A DNA stretch of 64,000 nt. Origin: Poecilobothrus nobilitatus. Taxonomy: Eukaryota > Arthropoda > Insecta > Diptera > Dolichopodidae. Made by a program: the position numbers and the translations under genes. Where the stretch lies: contig OX352774.1 in the NCBI GenBank assembly GCA_947095535.1, forward strand, positions 73,036,416 to 73,100,415. Reading direction: 5' to 3'. Positions 11,974-24,275 of this stretch are shown here, piece by piece (position 1 is the first letter of the stretch; every line of letters begins with the position of its first letter). The notes under the pieces were generated by a model, which was not told the DNA's origin, searched no databases, and saw only the letters and a list, made by a program, of their open reading frames with translations.

Positions 11974-13445
11974 AAGTCAGTTTTTCATTTAAATAATTTT
12001 ATTGCATGCTTTTAAAGCTCTGACACTCACATAAACGTTGTCATCATTATTAGTCTTTTCCTACTATAATCATTTTTCAGTTTGTCACTAAATTATAATA
12101 AATTTCAAAAATAAAAAATGCTTTATAATCATTATTTATGTTATTATTATGAGTTCAGTGATTCGTTTATTCATTCTCTCATTTGTTCAGTCATTTATTC
12201 ATTCATTTCAAGTACTCAGTTTAAGAGCTCTTTAATATTTTCAAGATTAATTTTTTTTTTTTTTCAAAACACTTTTACTTTCGTATTATTCTAGTATATG
12301 CATTTATAAAATGAATGAATGGTCGTTAAATTGACCGGGACTAAACTTTTTTTTTTGCTTCTCTTTCTCACCAGTCAATTTACAATTAAAGTCAATAGAA
12401 ATAACCAAAAACAAAAGTAAAATTGTTACCGTGAATGTCACAATTATAATCATGTTAAACTAAAAAGAAACATAAATCCCACGTACTCAAATGGAAATTG
12501 TTAATGATTTAAAACAAAAAAAAAAGGTTAATTTTAATTGGAATATGAAAGATGAATTCATCTCTTACATTGATTCATCTGGATATAATGTACATATAAT
12601 CAGAACTGAACTTTATTCGTTTTTCCACTCTAGTTATGGTCTGCCCTTTATTTTATTTTTTTTTTTTGTTTCATTTAAAAAATAAAAAAATAATTGGTTC
12701 CACTTACAAAAGCGTGTATTAAAAAGCGTGTATATTGTATATAGAAATATTAGAAGGGAGTAATCAGAGACAAGCAAAACGACATTTACAAAATTGCATT
12801 TACAGAAACTTGGCTACTTAATGATCCATCATTACTAGAAATATATACATATACACATGGATGTATATACATACAATGCAATAAATTAATGCACTAAGCA
12901 CACCCTATATCGTATTAAAAATCTGTGGTGAAAAACCGATTTACGAATTCATATGAATATAAAGAAGAAACAGAAGAAGAAGTGTGAGAAGTCATAAATT
13001 ATTTTCACTTTCCGGTGAAGAAAAAATGTATTGAAATCAATTTTTGTAAAGTATTTAATTGTATATAAAAGACAATCAAATTGTAACTCTACTCTTAAAA
13101 TTGGTAAATAGATAGAGATATAGAGTACTGAAGATTTGTACATCATATGCTAAATAAAATCCTAATTATGATTATTTTAAATCAGTGGTTCTTAAAATAC
13201 TGTAAAATAATGTAAAAATTAAATTCAAATTATGTTTATTTCAGGAAATTTGAATCTTTGCCTTCAAAACTATAACTTCCAATTTTTTTTGTAAAATTTG
13301 TGATCATTAACTGATTGTGGATTTTGTAATCATTTTATACTTCTTTTTTTTATTCTTCTACCTTTTGAAACTTTATCATTATTACGCCTTATAAAAGGGA
13401 CGGTTTCATCTTATTTCTTATAAGCAGTAATCAAAATGAAATATA
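11974..13445. other. AT-rich DNA, nothing recognised
   Basis: No conserved motif is visible. The open frames here are phenylalanine/lysine-rich shadows of A/T runs. Confidence 0.5.
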
Positions 13446-13943
13446 CATAGATATATTAAGTACTTTAGATTGGCACTTTCTCTTTCACTCTAATGTATTT
13501 TCCTATACACGAAATTTAAGTCAAAAATAAAACATATGACATGCAAGTATTGTCGTTCATTTGACGTAAGTTGCATGCCAGCTGTTTTTAAATCATAAAT
13601 TTCATTAAAATTATTATAAAATCTCAGTACAGTTTCTCTCATAGATATTGGATATCGTTTCGTTAGATATCATATCGTTCTGCAAATAAAATGAATGAAT
13701 ATAAAAGAAAAGTTGAAAAATTAAATGTTAGTATTTTACACATATTTTAAGTTTTCAAATTACATATTAAGTTTTAAATTAGTTAGTTTAAATTGTTCAA
13801 ATTGTTGTTTCCAGGGGAAACTAAATTTGATTTTTCACAAAAAAAAACATCAATAAACAGCTGACTCAAATTTGACTGAATTTTTCTTTTATATAATCTA
13901 TCTAAAGTACTTAATCTAAAGTACCAATCTAAAGTACTTAATA

Positions 13944-14680
13944 CAGTGCAATCGCGATAACGAAAAAAAACCAACCGACTCCACTATATCAAATCGTTCA
14001 CTATATCAGGATACCAAATGTCAAACAAATATTAGTGCCGTTAAATCTATATAGATAAGTACTTTAATTAAAAATATTCACTTAAAATTTGGCTAAATAA
14101 TATTTTAGTTTAAAATAAAAGAAATTCAGTTTATTATCAACAAAAATTAAATCTTTTTTTCGCTTTATTTAATAAAAACTAGACACATGTAGGTACTAAA
14201 AAATATGAAATATATTACATTACTATTTTATAGCAAAAAAGTCAGTCAATTTAGCTTGCTTTTTTTTTTAATTTCAGCACATTTAATGGATGCTGTTCTT
14301 CTCAAATCTCTTATAACTAAAATATCTTCAACCTTAATGTCATTTGGCTCAGACCATTGTAGAGTTACATTCAATGCAGTAAGAGCATCTTCAGCTGATT
14401 TTTTTTTTTCTGTAATTTCGCAGTCATTATCTTCAGAGTCAGATAAGCTTGCTTAGATGGTTTATTTTTTTTAAATAAAAAACAACACATGGTAGCTTAA
14501 TGTGTTTTTTTTTTAAGTAAAAAAACATTTTTTTTATAGTTATGTATTTATATTGTTCACTATTTCAAGTAGGTGTTATTGCAACCTGTTCACTATTTAG
14601 AGTAGTAAATGTAAATTATTTTGTGTTCACTAGACCGAGCGTTCATTATATCACATATTCACTATATCGCGAGTGTTCTG
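13944..14680 (-). mobile_element. pogo/Tigger-like DNA transposon, internally deleted
   Basis: The ends are CAGTGCAATCGCGATA at 13944-13959 and, reverse-complemented from 14680, CAGAACACTCGCGATA: 13 of 16 positions match. Both ends are flanked by TA (13942-13943 and 14681-14682), the target duplicated by Tc1/mariner-superfamily elements. The CAG start and the repeated subterminal TTCACTATATC-like units (13996, 14555, 14589, 14627, 14659) are typical of Tigger-type ends. At about 737 bp it is far shorter than an autonomous element. Only a C-terminal transposase remnant remains (14456-14258, minus strand). Confidence 0.75.
14258..14456 (-). pseudogene. C-terminal remnant of a Tigger/jerky-type transposase
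   Basis: Read on the minus strand, the frame includes an acidic SLSDSEDND start, then KKSAEDALTALNVTLQWSE, a spacer, and DILVIRDLRRTASIK. The pattern ALxALxxxLxxxE followed by LxxLRxLRxxA is the usual C-terminal tail of Tigger/jerky-like (pogo group) transposases. The DDE catalytic core and the N-terminal CENP-B-like DNA-binding region are absent. It lies inside an element with matching ends, which supports the identification. It cannot encode an active enzyme. Confidence 0.65.
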
Positions 14681-14693
14681 TATAATATCTATG

Positions 14694-16528
14694 GAAATAT
14701 AGTTCAAAATATTTAAATGTCATATTTTTCCGTCATGTTGGCATAGCTATTTGTCAAAACATATTATGTATGTCGAACCATAATAACATAAGCAAACAAA
14801 AGAAACATAACAAAGAAAAGAATATTAGGTACTCTTAGCAAATAATTATTGTAAAATTTTTTTCAAAACAAAAACAATGAGACAGTAACTTAAAAATAAT
14901 GCAAATATGTTTGACATAATTAAAAGTTTGAAAGATATAATAGACGATGAGGAAAAACATTATCAACAAATAAATGTCAAATGTATTCTGTCAATATCAT
15001 TCTGATCTAACATAAAAAGAACTATGTTTAACTTTAACCAAACTTAACGAAACTACGATATGCATATTATGGGCAATAACTTTAAGTTTCCATAAGTCTA
15101 ATTGAATTTAATGTCGCTAAATGACATTTATACATGTTGGTCTTTGTAATTTTGGTTACCGCTTTATACAGAAGATTTTTATTTAAGGATCTCTTATATT
15201 TGTACACAAATTGGTTCAGGATGTATTATCTAAGTTGCTAGATCTTAGTTGCTTTTTAAGATTTACATATATTATGAAGGAACTTAACATTCTTTTAAGA
15301 CATTAATCTAGTAAATGAGACTTTAGGTTATGTAAGATAATATGATGTTTTTATATTATAATAAAGAATATAAATCCCGTATAGTTACTGACCAACTAAC
15401 CAAAAAAAAAAATAAAGAACCGAGAACCTTTACCTTATAAGAATCATGTTGTAACAAGAAACTTTAAATAAAATATTGTTGGTACCAGTTTTTTTTTTTT
15501 AAATTGTCATATATTTCGAATGTTTTAAAACTTCATTATGAATCACTGTTTCACAAAGTTACTTTTTTTTTTTTAAATAATGAAATGTTGTGTTTTAAAA
15601 TTTAACGTAGGGTGCATTTAATCATTTCTTATATTGGGAGTTAAACATTATTAAGTTTATAATGGAAACGTTATGAAATTAATTTTTGGCGCAATTTTTC
15701 ATTCTTAATTTTTGTTAAATTTTCATCATGTAAGATTGATATATAGAAGGCGTTGTTAGATTTTTTTTTTTTTGTATATTAATATAAAAAAAACGTAGGA
15801 GTCCTCTATACAATTTATATATTGATCTCATCTTAACTTTTACTTTTTAATAAGAAAATAAGATTTTATCAATGAAGTTATTTTCAATACTTATAGTTCA
15901 ATCAATAATTATTTATTAACAGTGATATTATGAATTGGGTCGACATACAATAAAAATGATAATTTAATAAAATCACTTAACAATATTGATGATAATAAAA
16001 ATTTTGATAGGGGCCAATGATGACAAAAAAATTGTACAATAAAAAAAAAAGTAGTGTGTTTTTTTTTTTTTGGGAACTTTTTTCTTGTTTGACTTGAGAT
16101 AATGGATATGGTTTTTTTTTCTTTTTTTTTTTTGATATCACTATACAATAATTTGATAATTACGTACTTGAGCATATAAAAATACTTAAATGTCTCTGAT
16201 AAAAAGATTTTTTGTGTGTTTTGTTGTCAACAAATATGTCAAATTTTCAATAATTTTATATCGATCATAAAAATTTGTTTAATTATTATTGTACAGTATG
16301 AGGAAGTTTAAAAGTAAAAATTTCGGTGTTGTCGGTTAAAAAAGGTAATTAAATTAAAATAGTGATATTTTTTAGTTTTTAAGTGCAAGAAATATAAAAA
16401 AGTTATTGCACTTAACAAGAATAATGAGGTTTTCACTTTACATTTTTAAGATTTCAAGAGAAGATTTCACGTTTTCACATTTTTAAGATTTAAAGAGAAG
16501 AAAATCTAAGGACTGTAAATATTCTAAC
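14694..16528. other. AT-rich DNA, nothing recognised
   Basis: There are many T runs of 9-12 nt (15490, 15565, 15762, 16059). No motif-bearing frame, tRNA or repeat structure was seen. Confidence 0.5.
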
Positions 16529-17198
16529 GCCTCGGCCACGCAGAAAGCGGGCGGGCGAGTTTTTTGCGAGCAAATCACCATATAATTTTGCAATTTTTCT
16601 ATTCAGTTTCATAAAATAAATTATTCTATAAAACGTAAAAGTTTATTTTGTGGAGAAAATTCTTATAATTACTAAAAAATTTAATTTTTGAAAATAATCG
16701 AAAATATGGAGTTCATCCTATTAATATGGAACGAGCCAATTTTGGGTAGTTCCATCATCTCTATAAGAAAATAAGACAAGACCCAAAAACATTTTTTGAA
16801 TAAAATGTCAATAAAATTTTTATATACATTTTTTATAAGGTATATTATACAATATAGTAAGGACAATTCTATAAAAACAAACTATGTGGTTGATATTATT
16901 TAAATTGACGTTTGATTTGTTTATTTTGATTTATTATGTTTGATTTGTTTATATTGTTTATATTTAATGCAATTAAAAATAATATAAACCGATATAAACG
17001 CTAATTTAAATTAAAAATGAAAATTTTTTCTTCATTTATCGGAGTTTTGTCACTCCAAAGTTCAAACAATTTAGATTTTAAAAAATTGCCCGCTTGCCAC
17101 AAAAAAATCGCTTTTCTGTATGGCCATTTGTTTGAAAACCAATATGTTTGAATTATTTAAAAAAAAAATCGGCCGCCCGCTGTCTGTGTAGCCGCGGC
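16529..17198. mobile_element. MITE with GC-rich terminal inverted repeats
   Basis: The left end (16529-16565) and the reverse complement of the right end (17198-17162) align over about 37 bp with roughly 30 matches. Both contain CAGAnAGCGGGCGG followed by a T run. These are among the most GC-rich bases in an AT-rich region. The right end is followed by TTAA (17199-17202) and the left end is preceded by TAAC. A TTAA target with one decayed copy is therefore possible, but it is not proven. The 670-bp interior has no transposase-like frame. Secondary motifs (TTGCGAGC near 16564, GCCCGCTTGCC near 17088) repeat the same theme subterminally. The superfamily is undetermined. Confidence 0.7.
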
Positions 17199-17862
17199 TT
17201 AAAGGTGGTTTTTCAAGCCTTTAATAAATTTTTTGTTTTAGGTGTTTTTTTTTTATAAGAATATTTTGTATTAAGGAGTATTTTATTTATTATCGAACCT
17301 CCACCATAACATATTTTAGATTTTACCTATGTTATTATAAATTATTGTGTGAGCTTACTATAATATTAGTGTTATGTTTTAATAATAATAATAATAATGA
17401 TCGAGATCGAGTAAGTACAAGGAACAAGAAACTTTTAGAGTAGGTACAACCACCGATTAGTATTAATTACACCGATATACAGTATTAATTATATTGGGTT
17501 TAATAAACCTATTCTACTTAAAAAACCGATAATATTATTGAGGTGGTTTAAAGTTAAAATTGTTTGAGGGTTTTATATTAAGATATTATATATATTTTAT
17601 TTTTAACTAAGAATGAAATGAATATATAAATTATGGAAAATTAATATTTTTCGTTCCTAAACTTCAATTAGAAAAAATATAGCTTTCACTAAGTCTCACC
17701 ATCTTTCTATACTCATAGTACTTACCTTAATTTGTAAAAATATAGATTCTAATATGTATTTGATTAATTGAATTTTTATTTCAAGTATTTCAAGTCACAA
17801 AAAATTTCATGTTTTGACTATTGGTATATATATCTTCTATATTTTATATCTGATTAATTGTG
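17199..17862. other. AT-rich DNA with a short (AAT)n run
   Basis: There is a trinucleotide AAT run at about 17381-17398. No gene signal was seen. Confidence 0.5.
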
Positions 17863-17930
17863 TATGGATTAGTTAAGTTGCCGCGGCCTTTCCAATTAAT
17901 AGATCTTTTGTTCAAACTCCGGTCAAGTAA
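17863..17930 (+). mobile_element. decayed tRNA-like head of SINE family B
   Basis: The block TTAAGTTGCC, then CCTTTCCAAT, then a degenerate B box (TGTTCAAACTCCG) and GGTCAAGT follows the order and spacing of the family B heads at 10086-10015 and 63356-63285, here on the plus strand. The body is not clearly recognisable downstream, so this is an old truncated copy or a head-only relic. Confidence 0.5.
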
Positions 17931-19353
17931 TATCCAATATTTGAAGATTTACATCGCGTAATATCAAAATATAAAAAAAAAAAATATTTGTACAAGATAA
18001 ATGGCGCGCCATTACAAAAAAAAATATTTGTGTTTCATGATCTTGAACAATAGCTACAGTTAAGAAATCAATGGCTTGGTTAAAGAAAATTAAGCTTAAT
18101 CTAATATTAATAATAATAACAATTTAGTGAATGCCTAATGCTCCTTCAAAGAGTCGAAAAGACTTGTGTTTTTATTAAACTATATGTCAAATTCAATTAT
18201 AATTTTTTTTAGGATTCGTCATCCTTTTTGGATGAAATATATTGTATATATATGTATATTTCAGTTTTTCTATACTTTTCTCATTTTTATATTTGTGGTT
18301 AAATGGATTTCCTAAACCCTTGATTAAATGAATTTCCTCGAGCTGTTCATATCTTTTTTTTTTTTTTTGATTTATTTAACCTTTTAAACCTGTTTAATAA
18401 ATATATTCATTCATTCCAACCGTTTATGGTCATATCGAGACACTTAAAAATTATAGTCAATATAAATTTTGAAATCAGTACCTAATTTTAACCTGTATCT
18501 AATTTTATTTTCAAAACAATTTAAAGTTATTTTTTTTTTGTTTACTTCGAAAAAAAAAAAAACAAAAAGTATTTCAAATTTCAAACACTTGTTTATTGCA
18601 CATATTTGTATTCTAATTTCTGGTATTGATCACATTATTATTTCAATTCAAATGGATATATTAAAATTAGGTTTTAAATTTCTATACCACATAATATGTA
18701 AAAACAGTCACATAATCTTTAAGTAAAACCAAAATCTAATATTATTATTATTTCTAATTTTATATTAATGATTAATTTTCATTCATTATAAATTCTATAA
18801 AAAAAAAAATGTCACTTTAATGAATTGAATAATAAAGAATTTTAAAATTCAATAAACGAAACCACAAAATTATACATACTTACATACAAATACATATGTT
18901 TATTATTCAGATACTTTAATATTTATAAACTCTCAGTTTTTTTTAGAATTCATAATTATTTACAAAAAAAATAAAATATAAATTTAAAATAATGAGTGTA
19001 CAATTACTGAACTAAACTGGACTCATGTCTCAAAAAGATCTTGTATATTTAAAAGTAACGTGTATATTTTATATATTGTATAGGGTGTAACGGTATAACC
19101 AGGTATAACAATAATATTGATTATGTACGCCATCAATAAAATCGAAAAATTAACAGATTTATTTTACTATTTGGTATATAAAACTTCTTTATTTTATAAT
19201 TATTACGTTAGGTCCCATTTGATCAGACAAGGCAACACGAACCTAAACTCATGTTCTTAAATCAAAATTTGATTGTAAATCGTCATAAATTTTAAAATAT
19301 TATTAAGAAAATACCTAATATTAAATTAAAACCAGGCAGAATATCAAATTAAC
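17931..19353. other. AT-rich DNA, nothing recognised
   Basis: No coding motif was seen. Isolated GC-rich words occur (GGCGCGCC at 18003-18010). The frame at 18469-18726 is hydrophobic by composition and lacks any domain signature. Confidence 0.5.
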
Positions 19354-20450
19354 GGTTGTTAAAGGCGCACATTTCCAAAAACAGCAAAAGCCAATACAAA
19401 CTGTTTAGAACTATGATTGTCTAAAATGAGAAAAATATAGAGACAATTTCATCAATTTTAATGGAACTCTGCATATAATAAAAAAAAACAATTAACATAT
19501 GTAAAATTATAAAGTTGAAGCTTTAATTTTTGCTTTTATTTTAAAAAAAATTTTGTACAGGTGCTTAATTTATACAGCATGTTTAAAAATAGCAAAATTT
19601 CATATTTTGAGCTCTAATAGCCCTTAAACGGGAGCTGATACAAAAAAAAAACCTTCTGACAACTAACACTAATTCCAAAATATCTTTCTTCTCTTAAAAT
19701 TTCAAGATTTTTACTAAAATATATTGCCTGAGTTATGAAAGAAGAAAAATCTTGCAAAATTTTATTTTCACATAACGGTAAATTTATATATAGTAAATTG
19801 CAAAATATTGCATAATTTTGATATTGTTTTACAAAGGTAAGAAAAGTTCCAGTATTCTATCGTTTTTATATTGTAAAACTCTTACGCAGAATCTAAGATA
19901 TATACATTTAAAAATAGGAAATTTTTGCAATTTTGAGGGGCTATAATCCGTAACCTTTTATACAACAGAACAGAAACCATTAACACGCTTAAAAATATAG
20001 TACTAACGCTTTAATTTTTATATTTTGCCGAAGAAAAATTTTTACAAGTGCTTAATTACAGGTGTCTGTAGCAAAATAATAGCAAATTTTAAATTTTTAG
20101 TTCTGAAAGCTCTTAAACAGGGGGTGAAACAAAAAAATTTTATGAGGAAACTTATACTAATTCTAAAAGTTTTTTCTTATCTCAAAATTTCAAGGCTCTA
20201 TCTAAAAGCATACCGGAGTTGTGGAAGAAGAAAAATTATACAACATGAAAAAATTATTCTTCAACATTAATTTTTTTATGAAACCTACCCACGGTTAAAA
20301 TTTTATTGCTCTATCTTGAACGGTGTAGAAGTTTTATAAACAGTCGGACGAACAAATGGATGGACGGACTGCGTGGAACTAATAGACATATTTTTTCAAA
20401 AATTCTTTATTGTTTAAAAATGTGCTAAACAGTCAGGAAAATCTAAAGTA
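19354..20450 (+). repeat. dispersed repeat family R1, copy 2, internally duplicated
   Basis: This is the longest copy of the repeat seen at 4345-4735. It holds two diverged tandem units at about 19505-19790 and 19985-20275. Each contains, in order, GCTTTAATTTTT, ACArGTGCTTAAT, AATAGCAAAwTTT, CTCTTAAACrGG-like, CTAATTCnAAA, and a GAAGAAAAAT segment. The right end (20340 on) carries ACAGTCGGACGAACAAATGG and a closing AAAAATGTGCTAA. The plus-strand frame at 20025-20270 lies in unit 2 and is not conserved in unit 1, so I do not call it a gene. Confidence 0.6.
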
Positions 20451-22590
20451 TAAGCCTTTCATTCAGAATTTATTTAAAAAAATTACTGGGTGTATCATCA
20501 GAAATGACCGCTTCAAAATTATGTGGTAGAACAAGTCAAAATACAAGGAAAATAGCACACAAGTAAAACACAAGAAAAAATAGATATTCTGCCGAATAAA
20601 CGAATTTTTTTCTAATTTGTTGTCCTCCAATAAGAAATAAGTTCTTTTATTTGTGTTTTTCAATAGTTTCTAAAAGGCGAATGAAGTTCTTTCTAGAATT
20701 TTTGATTGTTTTTAACTTCATTTCATTTATCGTCCTCTTTATGCCCTTTATAAAGTTCTTACGATCATTAAAATTTATTTTGAAATAAATGTCATCTTTA
20801 GGATTATTTAATATGCTCTTACATAATTTGATACACCCTGTTTTATAAAGATTAGAACAGAATTAACATCACATTTAATATAGTTGGAAATTAATACATA
20901 TGGTAATATTCTATTTATAGCTTTTTTTTATTTATTTTAAAGTACATACAATATATTTAAAATCAATAATTAAGTTCATTATTTAAAAAAAAAGCCGAGG
21001 AAGAATGTATAGTGTTAACTATGGCAACTCTAAGATACCTACAAAATTGCGCTAAATCCGCACAAAATTTTACAAAAATTGTTTCCATAAGACTTGATCA
21101 ATTTTTCATCTAAATTTCAGATGTCTCGCTTTACTGAGTACAAAATATGGGAATATAAATTTCGCAGCTACCCGAAACTGTTGTTAAACCCGAATTTCAA
21201 ATATTTTGCATAACTAGACATGGCAGCTACCCAAAACCGCCGGTTAAACTTCTTCAATCGCGAAACTGGTATTTACATAAAAATGACATGGTAAAAATTT
21301 TAGAATGCCAGTTCCACTTTTTTTTATTGGGTTATTATAAAGACAGAGATGGACTGACACACGTGCACTTATTTCAATCAACTTAGAATTCAATTCTGAA
21401 CAAAAGTATATTTTATTTTATTTTTTTTTGGTTTTTATGAGAGTCGTTGAAAAACTTGAAAAATCACCCAGAATGTTTATGTGGTTCTTCCGTTCATACA
21501 AATGTGCAGTTTGGTTTATGGGATAGGGATGGGGGAATTATTCTTGGGGAAAAAAGATTTAGCAAAAAAGATTTAGGAAAAATTTGAAGAATGGGTAAGA
21601 AATTTGGAGGGACATTTTGAAGAAAGCTGGTAATGTTCTTCTTAAATTTTATTAAATTATACACATATGAGTTAGCAACTTTGGGGACTACATGTGATGG
21701 CATATGATTAGACAAATGCAAGGTACGCATGACAAACTAATTTCCATAAGTTTTGTTACGTCATCTATAGGACTTTTGTTTCGAACAACAAAGAAAAACT
21801 TTGTGGGGAGCGGTATATGCATATAAACCTTTTACGTATCTATATCTCGTCTATTTTAAGAAAGTGTCAGAAACGTAATGACAAATTTTTTATACCCTTG
21901 AACTGTGTTTGTATGGGTATAAAAATCACAATTTTACTGCATTAACAAACTACAAAATTTCGCTTTTTTTTTTTAAACTATTTACAATAAATGGTATAGT
22001 CGTTATAGGAACTCATGCGAGCCTTTTGTACCTATTAATAAAAGCAAGTGCGTTTTGTGTTCCTATACAAAATATAAAGGTGCTTATTTGCATATATTTG
22101 TATCTACTATTACTGATTTTCTATATTTAGAATATTAAATAGTGTTTAATTTAAAAACAAAAATAACTGGGTCATAAATTTTATTTATATATAAATATTT
22201 TTATTTGTAAAACGTACGTATATATATATACATTTGTATGTTTATAAATACGAACAACAAATTGATTTGTCATTTTACAACAAAAATAGGTACTAAAAAA
22301 GGTAAACTGTGACTTAATTTAGTTGTTTCATTTATTTCTATGTAAATGTAACAAAAATTAATGAGGTATCAGTTTTATTTTTAGAAATTTATATACATAT
22401 AAGTATGTTGCAATTTAATATTTAGGTAACTGGGATACCTTGGAGTTTAAATTTAAAATGGTTTTGTTGTCTTTTATTTTATTATTTTGCGAATACAATA
22501 TCATCTATTTAAGTTACCTTAAATGAAAATACAAAGTAATATTCGATAGTTTATAGTTTACAACCATAATTTTTTATTTCACATTTATTA
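20451..22590. other. AT-rich DNA with a small direct repeat
   Basis: A diverged direct repeat, CAGCTACCCrAAACyGyyGgTTAAAC, occurs at 21166-21190 and 21224-21248, about 58 bp apart. Another short duplication is AAAAAAGATTTAG at about 21550-21578. The minus-strand frame 21730-21494 covers the latter and shows no domain. No gene is supported. Confidence 0.5.
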
Positions 22591-23260
22591 AAAGTTTTGG
22601 ATATACCTTACTTTAGGTACATTGTTAGATTGCCTTGAAATTTTACATAACGGTACATAGTGACATCACCTATATTTCATAGAACATGACTTTTGGCGCA
22701 AAGGCCATTTAAAGGTCATATTCATTATTTCGAAATTTTCCTAACATTTTGTAGTATTTTATTTAAACCGTTATATTTTCGTCTACGATGGGATACAGGA
22801 ACCAATTTTTTACAACATTGTGAGACCTACTATTGTTCTTAATAAATATCTTGTTTCATCTTAATCAGTGAAAAACGAGAAATTTTGGTATAAAAAAAAT
22901 TTTTTTTCTAGACTTTTTAGAAACCACTATACTTTATAATTTTTCAAAGACACCCTATATTATTTTTATAATGTTAGAAAGGTCTTTTCACACCTTTTCT
23001 AACGGTATATTCTGGAAAAGGGAATACCCTAAAGGGTTGTTAAAAAATTGGTTCCTGTATATTATAGTAGAGGAAAATATAACGGTTTAAGTAAAATACT
23101 ACAAAACGTTAGGAAAATTTAAAAATAATCAATTTGACCTTAAAATGATCTTTTATGGATTATCATGTTCTATGGAACATAGATGACATTACTATGTACC
23201 GTTATGTAAAATTTCGGGACAATCAGACAATGTACCTAAAGTAAAGTATATCCAATGTTT
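22591..23260. repeat. long inverted repeat (fold-back element), arms about 220 bp
   Basis: The left arm 22591-22811 aligns with the reverse complement of 23260-23041 along its whole length with only scattered mismatches and small gaps. Exact shared blocks include ACTTTAGGTACATTG, GAAATTTTACATAACGGTAC, AAACCGTTATATTTTC and CAGGAACCAATTTTTTA. The arms are separated by about 229 bp (22812-23040) that include an ACACCCTATATT word. There is no open frame of note and no clear target-site duplication at the outer ends. It is either a fold-back/MITE-like element or two copies of one sequence in opposite orientation. Confidence 0.85.
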
Positions 23261-23735
23261 TAAGTTATTCAAGTTGAAAATCTTTGTTAGCTAACTTTAT
23301 AGACAGAAGTTATAATATATCGTACATATATATACTTGACTGCAAGTGTTTTGGACAACGTTGCGTGAAATATAGGTAAACCCAAAATAATTTTAAAATT
23401 TCGCGTCGGTTAACATAAAAATTTTTTTCCGCCATAGCTAAACATTTAAATGGGATTGCCCAGAATGATGGTAAATATTTTGCGGCGACTTTTTTGTTGG
23501 GTTTTTATTTTTATTTTAAGACTAATGGTATAAGTTTTAAGATAATTACGATAAATTAGTAATCAAAGAATATTCAAAACAGTCACTATAGTGAAGCTCG
23601 TAAAATTAAAATTAAAAAATTATTTTTGAAGAAAACATTGAAGGAATTTTTAAAATTCAATACATTTTTAATTTTGATTTTTGTTGTTTGGTTTTAGATT
23701 CGATTTTCTTAGTTATCACTTGTTCCTATTTGCTC
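23261..23735. other. AT-rich DNA, nothing recognised
   Basis: No feature was identified between the fold-back element and the next R1 fragment. Confidence 0.5.
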
Positions 23736-24140
23736 CTACAGGTTTCTTCGTAGTTTGGAAAAATTTGCACAGGAAACTTTGGAATAATTTGCACAGGTGT
23801 CTGAGTTACAGCAAGTTTTTAAAAATAGCAAATTTTCAATCTTTGACCCCTAATAGCTTTTAAACAAGTGAGCTCTTAAACAGGTTAATGGATGTAGCCA
23901 CATAAAAAAAATGTCCCACAACATTATTTTTTTATGACTCTATCGTTGGTTAAAATATCATTACGTGCCTTTTGTGGCGTCTTAAAAGAACTTTGCTATA
24001 TATAACAAAGTACACGTATTCTTGAATATCTCGAATACGATTAAGCCATGTACATCTGTCTGTCCGTCCGCTCGCACCATAACACAAAAAATAAAGGAGC
24101 TAGGATTCTGAAATTTATACCATGTCACTTATATGTAAAA
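23736..24140 (+). repeat. dispersed repeat family R1, copy 3 (partial)
   Basis: This copy shares with the units at 19.5-20.3 kb the ordered blocks GCACAGGTGTCTGAGTTACAG, AAAAATAGCAAATTTTCA, CCTAATAGCTTTTAAAC and GCTCTTAAACAGG, and then TTATTTTTTTATGAC. The following 24050-24075 TCTGTCTGTCCGTCCG block is a separate pyrimidine/guanine-rich motif that often appears in insect dispersed repeats. No coding potential is visible. Confidence 0.5.
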
Positions 24141-24184
24141 TTATGAATTTTGCTATTTAAATTCAGCAACTTCTGTCAATGCTT

Positions 24185-24275
24185 TCGATAGTTGCCATAT
24201 AAATGAAAATAAAAATAATAATACCATAATACCAGATTTAAAATGAAAATAATAATACCAAATTTAAATGAAAAT
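24185..24275. repeat. imperfect direct repeat, about 30-40 bp units
   Basis: An AAATGAAAATAA(AA)TAATAATACC unit ending in a GATTTA or AATTTA word occurs twice and begins a third time. It is a minisatellite-like expansion in AT-rich DNA. Confidence 0.6.

Larger units (their letters stand above)
13446..14693. mobile_element. older inverted-repeat element, interrupted by a Tigger element
   Basis: The left terminus at 13446-13477 is the reverse complement of a right terminus that is split: 13921-13943 on one side of the inserted Tigger element and 14683-14693 on the other. Ignoring the insertion and one copy of its TA target, the two termini match over about 31 positions with one mismatch and a 3-bp gap. 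The element would be about 510 bp without the insertion. The segment 13899-13943 also contains three tandem ATCTAAAGTAC units. It has no coding content, so it is probably a MITE. Confidence 0.6.

Noticed and set aside
17881..17930. CRISPR-like or other structured repeats
   Set aside because: No regularly spaced repeat-spacer pattern exists here or anywhere in the window; the intron structure of the genes indicates a eukaryotic genome.
20025..20270. 81-codon ORF
   Set aside because: It lies in one unit of a tandem-duplicated dispersed repeat and the frame is not preserved in the other unit.
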